DNA from: Xiphophorus maculatus
Taxonomy: Eukaryota; Chordata; Actinopteri; Cyprinodontiformes; Poeciliidae
Length of the DNA: 64,000 nt
Direction: 5' to 3'
Assembly: GCF_002775205.1 (NCBI RefSeq)
Contig: NC_036447.1
Coordinates: forward strand, 13,746,501 to 13,810,500
Shown: positions 1 to 12,225 of the stretch, one piece after another
Layout of the letters: each line of letters begins with the position of its first letter
Numbering within the stretch: the stretch's first letter is position 1
Notes under the pieces: model-generated
Database searches by the model: none
Told to the model about the DNA's origin: nothing
Seen by the model: only the letters and a program-made list of their open reading frames with translations
Position numbers and translations under genes: made by a program

Positions 1-311
1 CAAAGTGCTCAACATAAATCTGAGGATCAGCTGGTGAAAGCCTGTTAGCTTTAGGTTGGTAGCACAGAAAATGAGGGATTCTAATAATTTCACAATTTTG
101 GAACAGATTTGAAAATCTGTTCCAGACCTGGTGATCTTTTGTTGATAAAAAAAATTCACCAAGGCAATCCACCAAAACTGGTTTTACTTTCAGTGCTCGT
201 CAAACAGCATGAGCATTTTTTTTCTAAGGCTTCTTCAAGTTTAAGAAATGTACCAAGTTCTGACCTAAATTATTTTCCTTTCTCTCAACTCTCCTGATTT
301 CCCCTAACCAG

Positions 312-1029
312 CCCAGAAATGGAGCGCAGCCTTTGTGTCCCAGATTTCCCTGAGCCATCAGATGTCTACTGGCAGTACATTGATCTCCTGACCTTCATTC
401 TGCTGTACATGCTGCCGCTCCTCATCATCACTGCATCCTACACCACGGTGGCTCGCAGGCTGTGGCGCCACAACGCCATTGGCGACACGACGACAGCTCA
501 GCACGCCACCCAGAGGAGGAAGCGGCGGAGAACCTTGGCCATGCTGCTCCTGGTGGTCGGGGTGTTTGCTATCTGCTGGTTTCCACTCAACTGCTACGTG
601 GTGCTGCTGTCCAGTCAGGCCATCCGCTCCTCAAACGCCCTCTTCTTCTGCTTTCACTGGCTCGCAATGAGCTCCACCTGCTACAACCCTTTCATTTACT
701 GCTGCCTGAATCCCACCTTCCGCCAGGAGCTGCGGCTGCTCCTCGACAGGTGCCGACTGAGGCAGAGAGCGGCGGTCGGGTTAGAGCCCCAGCGAGGTCC
801 CCCGGTTGCCTGTGCTCCATGTCACCGAGCCGCCTGGCCTGACAACCACGAGTCCTCCAGGCCGAGCCATGCTTTGTCACGCCCAGGCCAGGACTCCTTG
901 CAGCAGAGCCATGCCTCCTCCAGTCAGAGCCACAACCTGAAAGACGCACATGTGCTCTTCACGGCCAGGCATCCCCTCACTGGGAAAACAGACATCTTCT
1001 CAGTGGAGCCAATTGTGGCTGTACGATAA
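312..1029 (+). CDS. gpr83: GPR83 last coding exon (class A GPCR, 5' part missing)
   Basis: This is the C-terminal half of a rhodopsin-family receptor; earlier exons lie left of the window. A splice acceptor (ctaaccag) ends at 311 and the frame runs to TAA at 1027-1029. Visible in order: extracellular loop 2 end with SLCVPDFPEP, TM5 (ILLYMLPLLIITASY), a basic third loop (RRKRRRT), TM6 with CWFPLN, TM7 with NPFIY (the NPxxY motif), then a Ser/His-rich tail. The loop 2 motif and the C-terminal GKTDIFSVEPIV closely match mammalian GPR83, which argues against a neuropeptide Y receptor. From family knowledge, GPR83 is a plasma-membrane receptor linked to energy balance and the peptide PEN. The ATG at 319 is internal, not a start. 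The tail between TM7 and the conserved end is longer than in human. Confidence 0.93.
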
Positions 1030-4000
1030 CTAGAGACAGTTGCTCTCTAGCTCAGCTTTAAACTTCTCCACAAGTTTCTTCTTAACATGTCTGTTGTGTT
1101 CATTGGTCTTTATTAGGTTGTTTGTTCAGTAATGTTCTCTAAAAACCCTCTGAGGCCTTCGAAGAACATCTGGATTTCTACTGAGTTGGAAATATGCACA
1201 GATGGACTCCAATTTACAAATTAAGTGACTTCAGAAGGCAAACAGTAACACTGGATCTCATCTAGGAATATCTGAAGTAAAAGTAAAATGAATGAAACTG
1301 CATATAGCACTTTCCCGATATTTATTGTTAAAAATATTGAATTGTCCTTTTTCTTCTTCACATTCATGCATTGAACTCAAGAGTGTAAATAAGGTGTGCC
1401 GAACAAAAATGCATTGCACACTTATTTGTATTTACTAAGAATATGAAAACCATTCTCCTTTTTCCTTCTATTTTAGAATTAAGCACCACTTTGATGTTTT
1501 GTACATTTATTCCACAATGTCGGCACTTTGTTTATATAACACTCCTTCATCAACTGCTTTGCTACTTTGCTTTAACACTTCCTCACCATTACGTATGATG
1601 TTACAGCTTCTATTAGTATAGGTTAGGTGTCACAGCTAAATCTTGTGTCAATAGGTAGGAATGTAGATTACATTGTGAGCAATAGGACATAAAAATATGC
1701 AACTACTAGCATACCCTGTATATAAGGTATGGAAAAACTGTATCTGGATTCCTTACTGTGATAGTAAGGCTTTCACTTTGACATTCAGACAAAGGTGAGA
1801 TAAACTCTTTCTGGAAACAGCCTAGTGTCAGCCTTTTGGCAAATCAGTCAGTCAAATGATATAAAGGACTAAAGCAGCTGAATCACATAGAAGCACATAT
1901 ACACTTGGCACAAAAGGAAAGCAAATTGTGTTTGTTTGATTGCTTTTTTTGCTTTAACAATGCCTCTTGGATTTGAAAACCTCTACTTCCCTTTAAACGG
2001 TGTCACAAAATGCAGTGGTGGGTTGAGCAGCAGAGAATAAATTATGGGTTGAGCAGATGAAAAATAGCTAAATCATTTTTGTTATAACCAGACAACGTAT
2101 TCTGTAATTCTCTATTGGTTTGTTTCCATTTCTTGATTAGATAATTTCAGAATGAAGAAACAAGACAGTGTAACAGTCTACTTAAAACCCAGGGGGCTCA
2201 GCAGTGCTTAGCCTTTCATAAATACCTCCAAAATGCCAACATCACCAAACTGGTGACCAGTTTGGACAATCACTGCTGTGGGATTACATCCTGTTGTCAA
2301 CCAGATTTCGCAGGTCTGCTGGCAGATTACTCTATAATCTCTCCCTCTTCAGTGTGGAGGCATAGTTTCTGACAAGCCGTGCTTTTCAGGGGTAAAAACT
2401 GGCAGCTTGGAGGACAGAGGTTGGTCTCTGAATGAGAAGATATGAGTTGCGCTGGTTGCAGAATATCAAGAATGTCTCTCATGATGACAAGCCTTGATTT
2501 TCCAGAGACAGAGATGCCATCTCATACCTTCACACTGCTTTTCACCAAAACCTCTTTTGTATTGACAGAAAGGATTGGCGAGTTTCTTCACATACTCAAC
2601 TCTGCTGCTCAAATCACAAATGCATTTTCCTTTCAAATGCGACACAATCTAAAGGGAAATAAACAAGCTTCCTAGCGATTTCAAACTCACTGCCAAGAAG
2701 CACTGTTGGAAGGAAGAAAATGTTTACCAATCATAAATATGAATGATCACTCAGTAGATTTATGAATATGCAAATCTTTTTTACTTTAAATATAATTTAT
2801 TTTCCTTTTATTTATTTCTCTATGGCTTTTAAAATCTCATTTTTTTCAAACAATATCAAAGGAGAGCTCATTTTATTTGATTTAAACCTTTTTTCCCCCC
2901 ACACATTTTTCCATTTCTTTATCTAAGAGTTTAAAGTTTCAAAGTTTAGAATTGATATTCCTTTGTTACATTTCCATGTAAATTCATGCTTTATTGTAAA
3001 GTTCAGAAAGCTCAGTTTTAATGGGTGTAGCTTTGATTCAGATTATAATGGATGAATGTGTGAATTCAACAATCCTGTTTAATAGGAAGTGATAAATAGC
3101 CATTATCCATTTTTATGAAAAAAAAAAAAAAAAAACCCATGACAGCCTGTATGCTTTCAGTTCTCTTCTGATTCTGCATAAACTAGTCTTTTTTTGGCAT
3201 TGTGAGCTCAGACCTTTGGTCCATCCTGTCTGCTTTTAGTATATATAGCTGTTACTGCATATAATGCTACATGCTAATGCACTAATGACTACAGGTCCTT
3301 CTTTGTATTGAGGCATTTCATTTAAGCTCAAAAGCAGAACTTGCTGGCTCTCAGTTCAGAAAAACATCCTAGACTCTAACTTGTAAAACCATGGATCAAC
3401 TGTGTGCAGCTGCATGGCTTCAACGTTATCCCTGCTGTTGGCTTCTGCAAAAAAGTTATCTGTTTTTAGCTCTGTTTGTTTTGCCATAATTGTCAAACCA
3501 TTTTAACCTCTATTAGTCTACAAGTTGCTAAAGTCATTAATCCGGCAGAATCTTTTAGCTTGTTGTGTTAATTATCATTAGCCTGGTAGATGTCACCAAG
3601 CACAACAACACCTTCCAGCATTGGAGGGCTAGTATAAAATCTGGGAATTACATCACACCCAATTTAACCCAATTAGACAATGTTTTCATTGCAATCTCAA
3701 AAATGCCTGAAAAATTAAATAAATGTTTTTAGCAGATCTATGTACCTTTAAAAAAAAGTAAATAAATAAATAAAAATCAGAGATCTAAATGAGGAAAGTA
3801 CATTAGGAAGACAAATGATGCAAATGTGGCCAGCAGTTTTGATTCTCTTCTTGGTAGTTTGGGACCACAGATTGAACAGTTCTGTTCTTACTCCTTCTTA
3901 CGCTTAAAACTACCAACGAATGTTTTCATATTGCTTTTGCTCCAGCATTGTTGCGTTTAATTGTGTGACTGACTGAAAGGGCAGCTTGTCACGATAAAAC

Positions 4001-4076
4001 CTCATGTACCTCTTTACATTTATGCCTGTTAAACTGTGACATTTTGGAAATGTATTGTTAATATTGATGTTTTTGT

Positions 4077-4112
4077 TGTACATAACTGTGAACAGTGAAA
4101 TGTTTGTACATA
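4077..4112 (+). promoter_or_regulatory. Paired Pumilio response elements in gpr83 3' UTR
   Basis: Two exact TGTACATA octamers (4077-4084 and 4105-4112) lie 28 nt apart and about 100 nt before the poly(A) signal. UGUANAUA is the binding site of PUF-family repressors, which commonly act close to the poly(A) end. Binding is inferred from the motif only. Confidence 0.4.
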
Positions 4113-4208
4113 TGAATGTAGCGGTAGTTGTTGTTTTAAAAGACGTGAGCTGTGAATATTTTTTTAATTGTCTGAATCTGATCCCCCCATAATCTCTGCC
4201 ACACAGTT

Positions 4209-4214
4209 AATAAA
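4209..4214 (+). terminator. Poly(A) signal AATAAA, gpr83
   Basis: A canonical AATAAA is followed within about 20 nt by a T/G-rich stretch. It is the best candidate 3' end for gpr83. Confidence 0.6.
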
Positions 4215-4235
4215 GTGTTTGCTTAGATTTTGCAG

Positions 4236-7200
4236 CTTGCTACTTTATTGTGAAAATTTGGTAATTAACACAATCAAATTATAGCATTTTATTTATGAAT
4301 GAACTGTTAGCATGATTATGGAAGGAAAAATTGAAAGAGCCCTTTCTTGCAGAGTTTGCATAATGGTGTTTAGAATGAGATAACTTTGAAGAATATGACT
4401 TTGCTTTCTTCAAAGTAATAAAGCTTAGGGCTTTTATTGCAACTGGTTTATCTTCTGTCCAAAAACCATCGTTTAGATTAGATATAGAAAATCTTTTATA
4501 ATATTGTTTGAAAAGCTGGTTTTTGCCTTATAGGATTTTGCTAGTGCCAGATATTGTTTCTTAAACACTATATTTGGTAGAAAATAATTTTTCAATGTTT
4601 ACTGTCATTTCTCATCAAGGTTAGAATCTAAGCTGGTGTCTTTCTTTTTGCTGTTCTCTTTTCTTTCATTTGTTCGTCTACAGACCAGAGTGTATTTTTT
4701 TCTGTTTCTGAAAATAAAGCTTTTCTCGAGCCAGTGTGAATAGCGCAATGTGTTTTGTGGCATTCTGAGAAATAATCCAGTGCTTCAGAGTAATTTTGTT
4801 TGCCAGCAGGAGCTGGGAAAATGCACAGACTCCTCTGAGTCCTAAAAGTCAGAGAAGCACAAAATTCAAACAGAGCCACACCGACAGTAGAAACATGTGA
4901 AACCATGGAATGGCTTTGATTCACAAGTCATGCACAGTGTCCAGGTGAGAGCTAATGGAAAAGGATTTGATGCTTGGTTTTGCTGGTGAAAAAAAAAGAA
5001 GGTACAAAATATTTTTATGATCATTCTTTTTCTTCTTCAGTTTTCCTTCTCAATCTTGCAGATAGAATGATGTTATACTATTGAACATATAGAACAATAA
5101 ATAAATTAGTAAATGATTGCATACTAATAAAAAGGTAACAATAAACTGATATAAAAGAATTTATTGTTTGCTTCCACCTGATCTTATATGATTAGTTTTT
5201 CTTTTAAAGTGGTAAAAATCAAGTTGCTATCCTCAGTAAAATGGGATATTTGGTTGTTTTTAATGATCATTAAGAAGCTGGAAGAGTGAAATGACAAACA
5301 GGCTGTTCAGGCTCTGAGAAAAAGAATATCTGTGTAAATCAATGAAAGTCTTTAAAACTCATCAGCTATGAACAAAACAACCTTCAAAGCCTGTGAGTTT
5401 AAAAAAGAGGCTAATCTCATCTCTTAAGCTGGGGACACAATGCATGACAGTCACATCAGACTCTGAAAAGACTTTGTGTTCATACAAACAGTCTGGGTTT
5501 TATTTCCCATCTGAAAAATGGATCAGCAAAAACTCAACTGCAGCTGCTGATTGATTACAGACTGCAGCGCTTTTTAGGCAAATTAAAGCCAACGGAGCAC
5601 ATCAAACTCTGGTGGAAACTCTTGCAAGAAAAACAGTTTGAGGAAACAAACCACTAGGTGGTGGTAGTAAAAAATATTCTCCGAATTTGGAAAGGCTAGA
5701 TTTATGGGCGCCTGTATTTCAATCAGAAATGTTGAATCGTTGAAAAGGCCTGCCTTTATATGTGAATTGATTTATCTATTTCCAATAAGCCAATCAATTA
5801 ATTATTACTGTGATTTAATTTCACAGTACGTACAAAAGGTATTCACTCCTTTGGATGTTTGATGTTGTTTATTGCTTTTGCAAATCAATCATGACGAGCA
5901 AAATTTGTTTTTCTTTTCCACACAAAAAGAAATGAATGTCTTCTTTTTACAAAATAAATATTTTAAAACATGTGACATAAAACAGGTGAATGCATAACTA
6001 TTCAATGTTCTAATGTGTTTTGAAAACTGAACAATTTTTAATTTTATCATCAAGTCTAATTTGTAGTGAGGCTTAATTAATTTGCAATGCAGCCATATTT
6101 ATAAGCACAGATACGTTTGTCACATTTCATTGGAGCCAATAATTAAAGCACATGTAGCTGGAAATAGAAGACTACATGTAGTTGCTGGATACATTTTGTA
6201 TTTGGTTTTTAGTGTCTGAACACAGGTTATATATATCAATGTCTCAGCAGCAGATCTAAGCTAATAGCTTTTGTGCCTGGAATGATACAGAAGGAAAGCT
6301 ATGAATGCAGAATTTACTCACAGAGCTACAGGCTGCCACGTATAAAGATGTGTGTCGGTAAAGATCACTGCTTGGAAGTTTATTAATCATAAGTGATTTT
6401 TAATTATAATGATACAAAATATGGCATGCAAAACTGTTTGCGTGTTGTCTGTAAGCTATGAAGAGACACAGGCACTGTGTCTTTTTGGGAAGTAGAAGTG
6501 GAGAAACTAGCTCTCTTTAAGGAAACTCCTGGAAAATTTCTATTGTTTTTTATTTCCCAGATCATGTGAACCAGTCTGACATGGGCCTTTATGTGATAAA
6601 AATCCTCTTTTTACTAATCTAAGCCTGTCTACCCGAGTCTTCACATCAACATCTAATGGAAGCACATATGTATGTATATATACAGACATACAACCAATAA
6701 TCCTTCAATACACTTCAGGTTTTACATTTGCACTTTACAGACTTAACTTTGGTCAAAAATTTAAATGTTCAAATGTATTCAAATGTCAACACATATTCAC
6801 CAGTATTTCTTAAAGGTTGCTCTAAACACTGAAGAAGCTGAAAGAACTCGCTGCTTTTAGGGAGCCATGAAATGTCAATGTGCTGAGAGGTCACCTGACT
6901 CACAGATTAATGCATTCTAATTTCTGCTTTCATGTAAGGTATTTCTGTCGAAGAGAGCATATAAGAACCTTGCAAGACAGCTCTGATTTACCTATTCCCA
7001 CATGCATGTGCTTAGATGCTTAACAGATTCAGAGGTGATTTATATTTTCAACCAACCAAAGATGTCGGGGATCAATCACTTCCTTGATTAAAGAATTACT
7101 TGCTCAACTAATGGATATCCCAAATGTGAACTTTGTCACGGGATATTTTAACCAAAGAGGAGAAAATGAAGTAACAAGTCACATTGTCCCATCTTTTCTG

Positions 7201-10200
7201 TTTCATACCCTTCATTTGTGCTGGTTTGCTGTATGCAGTTTGATGGGTAATTGTGTGAAAATCAGGGTTTTTAAGAGGCAAGTCAGTATTTATATATGAG
7301 GTTCAGTTACTGAATAAAAGAAAGTGACAAAAACTCATCTGTGCACAACTCCAAGGTACAAAGGAGTATTTGGGTCAGGTGGAATGATGGATGGAGGAGT
7401 AGGGAAACTTTAAGTTTTTTTCCTTCAGTTATAGTAAAGATAACATTGCAAATACAAAATTGAAATTTGATTTCAAGAATGAAGAGTCAAAATGCTTAGG
7501 GAAATAAAAAGAAGAAATCCTGTTTTATTATTATAGTTTAAATATTGAGAATGAAGTAAAAATAAATCTTAACAGGTGGAATGGTGAAACTGCTATTTTC
7601 TTTTGAAGCACTTTTCATGTGTATAGAAAAAGTTAGTAGTTTTTAACCCACAAGTTGTTTATGTGCTGGAGGAAAAAAAGTCATACTTACCTAATTTGAT
7701 TAATAATTTTCTGTCTTTTGTGATTTAAATACCAGTTTACATGATGCTCTTGACAGAAAATCTGCACATCCTTAAATTAAATTCACTATTATTATTTTCC
7801 TACTTATAAAACGTACATGTTGGGCACAAAAAAATCCATTACCTTTGAGAATATGTTGACTCAATATTTTTGGCTTAAGAAAACAAAAGTCTGTCATTTT
7901 TTTATTGAATTTCAGAATTCTAAAGGTTTCTTTCCAGCTTTGCATTGGACTTTATGACATGGCTTAAATTCTCTTTATAAAACTGTCCAAAAACAGTTAC
8001 CAAACACAGAAGGTGGGGGTCAGCTTTACACAACCTCTTCCTGCTAGCTGCCCCACTGGAGGAATGATTACAGGTGTCTTTTATATGGTGCAGGTGGGCC
8101 TCATCAACGTCTGATTGGCTTTGCTCATTCAATGGGGTGGCTGCTCTCCTGCTGCCTCTAGGCAGCCAATCAGGAAGGTGTGCCCGCACAGCTGATCCTG
8201 CATAACAGAAAAAAACAAGGAGCCTGCACAGCCTCAAGAGGCCAGGGGCCATAACAAAAACTCTACAACTCATAATATTAAAAATCTCTTTTCCAAGCGA
8301 CCCATACATTTGTCTTGATTCATTTGCAAAGAGGTCAGCTGGATAAAAATCAGCTGTTCCTTCTGCTTTTATGAAAGCGTTCTCTAATTGACAGTCGGCA
8401 CTAAGACCATACTGCCTTCAAAGCATTGAAGGTGATACACAGTATTTCTCATTCATCCATTAGCTCACACTATGCACACAAATGAAAACTAGTTGCTGCA
8501 GCTTCAGGCTCAGTTGTTCTTTATGCACATCTCTCTATTTGGCAGATTTGAGTTGGATTAAATAGCTTGAAACCTCGGTGTGAACCACATGAGCTCCAGC
8601 TACCCATGAATATCCAGAATGGACACTTGGATAATATCTGCACAGTGCTTTCATTGCTACATTATAATAGTTACATCTTTTATGTGATTCTTCTTAACTT
8701 GAAAATCATTGAAGCTCAACCTTGGCTTGAATTCATTTGAAGACACATTGAAACCCTTAGCTACAACTGTGTTCTCTAAATGTATAGATAGTTACAAAAA
8801 TCAAGAATTCTAATAAACCGAAGCTGCAGAAAGATGAAGGACATTTTTCTTCTAAATTATTTTGGCTATTTAGAAAAAAATAAATAAATAAAAAAAAGTG
8901 GCATTTTTTGGAAACAATTCCTGTAAAAAACCAATTAGAAACCTGGAACATATTGTCACATTTAAGTCAGAAAGTTCAATGTAATTTATCGAGACTTGAA
9001 ATGTAATTTCTAAATCTTTGACACCTGACTCAAAAGTGTGACTGAGATGGTACTTCCTACCAGGTAATAGCATAAGTAGCTGAACGTGAAAGTTTTTTAT
9101 CTCGACATTCACTGGATCTGTGTATAGAAAAAATCTGTTTTGATCTAAACAATTCCATGATACCTCTGGCTGCAAATTCTTGGTCTTTGCCCTGGAAGAT
9201 AAACTTCTTTTGCAACCAACAGGTTTTCCTCCAGGATTTCCTATGAACTCTGATCCTGCTTAAACAGGACATCTTATTACTTTCTTTCAACAACTGTCTT
9301 CTTGCTATTTTCACTAATTTGCGGGCAACTAATGGTAATACTATTACCAAAATTACTATGTCCTTCTTGGCTGTTTTTTAAAAATATTGGTAGGATTAAG
9401 TCACACACAGGTAGATTCTATCAATAAAGTGGGTGATTCTGAAGAATGTTGGCTTGTGTTTAATTTTATTTTGGGGAATCAGAATAGAGGGTTTTGCACA
9501 CCAAATGTGATACCAGCTCCACTGCATCTAATGTCCACTTGTTTGTACTACTTGCTCTTCGCATGAAAGGTTTGTCCGAACTCCCACCTCTGTGTGGAGG
9601 TGTATACAGCTAAAAGCAGCTTGTGCTCTGCTTGGGTCTGGATGAAATCTGTTGAACTTTAAGAACAGCAGACATTCGTGCAGCCAGTAAGGACAGGAAC
9701 ATGATCGTCAAACTTTTCCTACCCGAGAAGAAAGCAACCGATCTGTGAAAACAAAGTTCATTCATTCGTTTCCTGAATCAAATTTTTCTCCTAATGTTTT
9801 TTTGCTTTCCTGTCTTACAATTCTAAACTTAGATTTGTTTTAGCATGAGAAAAATAAATGTTTTTAAAGTAAAACGTTGCCATTAACTGCTTGTTATTTA
9901 GAAACTGTGCCTCTTTGGTGCTGTACTGAAAACAGCAAAAAACAGCTACAAAAATGAAACATATTTTAGATTTTTTTTATTTGAAAATCACAATTGTGGA
10001 CTTCTTTGTGCTGGTTTATTATACAACAACCATCCTCCCACCTCCCCAAAGTGATCTTGATGAAAGCAAAGTGCCCAGAAAGCACTTCACTGCTGTGCCT
10101 TGGCGTTGATTGGAGTGTTTGTATTTTCACAGGGTTGATTTTTCAACAAACATAGTTTGGTGTATTGTGGTCAAATAACTCACTGTTGTTCTCACCTGTC

Positions 10201-11440
10201 AGAGAACTCTGTTACCAGTCGGTTTTCACTTCAGAGCATCTGTTTGAAGCTTAAGATGCTACTACAAGTCTATTATATTCATCGTATTTATAATGCTAGT
10301 TCGATATTCAACTCAAGTAATTTTACAAAACAAAACTAGTTCAATATATTTCCACTTATGTCCAATCCAAAACATGGAGAGCCCATTTACCTGGCAGTTC
10401 TTTTCAACAACTTGCATCAGTCAGAGTTTTTCTCTACTGCATTGCTCTGAACTTTATTATTTATCATGTTATTTGGTCTTGAATTCTTTTGGGTTCATAA
10501 TAAAGATTTTTGTTTTCTGGACTATGCGTGTTTCCTAAAAAGCAAGTTTGTCACTTTGCCGCTACGTCTTATGTTTTATTCCATAATCAGTCATAGAGGA
10601 GCTGGGTTGCTCAGGCACATTTATAATATAGACATTGTTTGTCTTTATTTAACAGCTGCTAGCAGATGGAAAGTCCAAAGGTAATTCACAACTGTAACTG
10701 TAAAGCTTGGTGTATAAGTGTAACCTTGCAGTCATTTTTACAAGTACGGTATATCAAACATTTAGAAATAATTCCCTTTGTGTTTATAACAAACTGTGGA
10801 TATGCTGGTGAGGAAATAACAGACTTTCAGACTCTACCTTGCTGCTCTTCCTGTTCCACAGGTCCCAGTAGCTTGACTGGCATAAGTGAGTGGCCACGCT
10901 GTCAAGAAAGAGCTTACACTATTGCATTTTCTTTGCAAGCCAGCATTCACCTAGACAGAAATAACGAGTACAAGCCACTAATAGGTGAAGTGTTGATCTG
11001 TACTGATGTGACGGAAGTAAGAGAAAGTAGGAGACAGGATGTGGAGGGGAGGACAGCGTGTAAGTGTTCATAAATGTTGGTCTTGTTTCCCTGTAGTCAT
11101 GGTAGTTTCACAGCTTCCTAACAAGGTGTGCAAATAAACAATGGGATCAATTCTATGAATAATTTGAACTTTTCCCTTTGAGACCAACAATGTTTTGAAT
11201 CGTAGTGGATTTTTCTAGTGAAGGTCCTATTAGCCTGTTGAGCTTACAAAGGAAGGAGGCTGGTCAGCTGGAACTACAGGAGGCATGTAAGGGAACAATG
11301 TGTGCAAAGCTTTTCATCATCAGCATCCATGTTAGCATTTATGGTATGAGGCATTTTGAGAAACAAATATAGATTCCAGGGGGTCTTATTTAAGTTAAAA
11401 ACAACTGAAATGATTTTCTGTGAGCATTTGGATCATGAAC
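4236..11440. other. Intergenic, AT-rich, no gene recognised
   Basis: About 7.2 kb with no splice-supported coding exon and no recognisable protein similarity. Open frames here (for example 7920-8309 minus and 10666-11073 plus) lack family motifs and look like chance. A GC-richer patch at 8040-8230 with short inverted stretches (ctgattggc / gccaatcag) may be an old repeat. Confidence 0.6.
5828..6025. repeat. Possible Tc1/mariner terminal fragment
   Basis: The stretch beginning gtacaaaaggtattcactcc, followed by a T-rich section and an AT-rich gtgacataaaacaggtgaat stretch, resembles the degenerate end regions of fish Tc1-like elements, which typically start with a GTRCAAAAGTATTCA-like terminus. 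No transposase remains. Identification is from memory of the family. Confidence 0.35.
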
Positions 11441-11542
11441 AGGTTGCTACGGAGCCCCTAAGGGGACATGGAGAGAAAAAAAAAGGAAAGAAATCCCGAC
11501 TTATTATCTCGAGATCCCGACATCAGTACATAACGACCTAAT

Positions 11543-11590
11543 CACAGTGATGGAGGACACCCACCCATGTGGGTGTCCTCCATCACTGTG
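11543..11590. repeat. Perfect 22-bp-arm hairpin inside the transposon
   Basis: Left arm 11543-11564 and right arm 11569-11590 are exact reverse complements with a 4-nt ccat loop. The arm begins cacagtgatggaggac. It lies between the left TIR and the integrase-like remnant. Confidence 0.9.
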
Positions 11591-11883
11591 GGGGTAGATA
11601 TATAGATTTTTATTTCGAGCTTGGGCTTGAGTATAAACACATTAAATCAGTGCTTGACAGCAGACATGGATTTAGTATTAGTGAGAGACATCTGAAGAGA
11701 GTTTTCAGAGCGCGGGGACTCATTCGGCGCAAGTCCTTTTCCGACTTGGCAGTTTTGGTAGAATTCATTAATAACCAGCTACAGTCCTCTGGACAGCTTC
11801 ACGGTTACCGATGGATGTACGCTAAATTGCATGTGCATGATATCCTCCTCTGGGACATCTCTGGACCGCAGAAAATGATATAA
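11569..11883 (+). pseudogene. Remnant of integrase-type transposase N-terminus
   Basis: About 100 codons are open but have no ATG start; the first codon in frame is GTG inside the hairpin. The translation has IDFYFELGLEYKHI, then FSISERHLKRVFRARGL, then SGQLHGYRWMY. This resembles the helix-turn-helix region and the SGxLxGYRxM motif that precede the rve core in integrase-like proteins of fish transposons. The catalytic DDE core is absent, because the frame ends at TAA 11881-11883 just before the minisatellite. It is probably a deletion derivative of a full-length element. Family assignment is from remembered motifs. Confidence 0.55.
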
Positions 11884-11984
11884 GTCGTCATTCCATAATC
11901 AATGTAGACACACTCCCCCACGTTTACCGCATAAAAACATGCCTTTCCCCCCCAAAAAAGTAACTCGCGATTTTTCAGAAATGT

Positions 11985-12175
11985 CGCGGGATCTCGAGAT
12001 AATAAGTCGGGATCTCGAGATAATAAGTCGGGATAATAAGTCGGTATCTTGAGATAATAAGTCGGGATCTCGAGATAATAAGTCGGGATCTCGAGATAAT
12101 AAGTCGGGATCTCGAGATAATAAGTCGGGATCTCGAGATAATAAGTCGGGATCTCGAGATAATAAGTCGGGATTT
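11985..12175. repeat. 21-bp minisatellite with XhoI-site palindrome
   Basis: The unit gtcgggatctcgagataata(a) is repeated about eight to nine times. One copy has shrunk to 13 bp (gtcgggataataa) and one has two substitutions. The last five full copies (12061-12165) are identical. Each normal unit contains the 10-bp palindrome atctcgagat. The array runs directly into the right TIR, whose inner part is one more unit, so the array probably grew from the TIR. It explains the SRDPDLL-repeat open frame on the minus strand, which is not a gene. Confidence 0.9.
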
Positions 12176-12225
12176 CTTTCCTTTTTTTTTCTCTCCATGT
12201 CCCCTTAGGGGCTCCGTAGGTTGCT

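Larger units (their letters stand above)
1030..4235 (+). other. gpr83: gpr83 3' untranslated region
   Basis: This AT-rich stretch has no credible coding exon and runs from the gpr83 stop to a canonical poly(A) signal at 4209-4214. It carries four Pumilio-type elements (TGTANATA) at 1384-1391, 1717-1724, 4077-4084 and 4105-4112. An AATAAA near 3718 could give a shorter transcript. The extent is inferred from signals only. Confidence 0.6.
11449..12217. mobile_element. DNA transposon relic with ~70-bp perfect TIRs and target duplication
   Basis: The two ends are perfect inverted repeats for about 70 bp. Each starts ACGGAGCCCCTAAGGGG, runs through a nine-A tract and AAATCCCGAC, and passes into the TTATTATCTCGAGAT repeat unit. 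The sequence aggttgct flanks both sides (11441-11448 and 12218-12225), an 8-bp duplication. Because the edge bases are ambiguous, a 6-bp duplication with termini TACGG is equally compatible. Inside are a perfect 22-bp hairpin, a decayed integrase-type open frame and a 21-bp minisatellite. The long TIRs and the integrase-like remnant fit an IS3EU-like or other rve-transposase family better than a typical hAT. At about 770 bp it is far too short to be autonomous. Confidence 0.8.

Noticed and set aside
462-949. Overlapping open frames on both strands across the gpr83 exon
   Set aside because: They are shadows of the GC-rich receptor exon; only the frame with TM5-TM7 and NPFIY is coding.
7920-8309. 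129-codon minus-strand frame in a GC-richer patch
   Set aside because: No recognisable similarity; the patch contains short inverted motifs suggesting an old repeat.
10666-11073. 135-codon plus-strand frame in the gpr83-cdk2ap2 gap
   Set aside because: No family motif, no splice or promoter context, composition like surrounding DNA.
11899-12198. Minus-strand protein of repeated SRDPDLL units
   Set aside because: It is the translation of the 21-bp minisatellite, with no start context or homologue.
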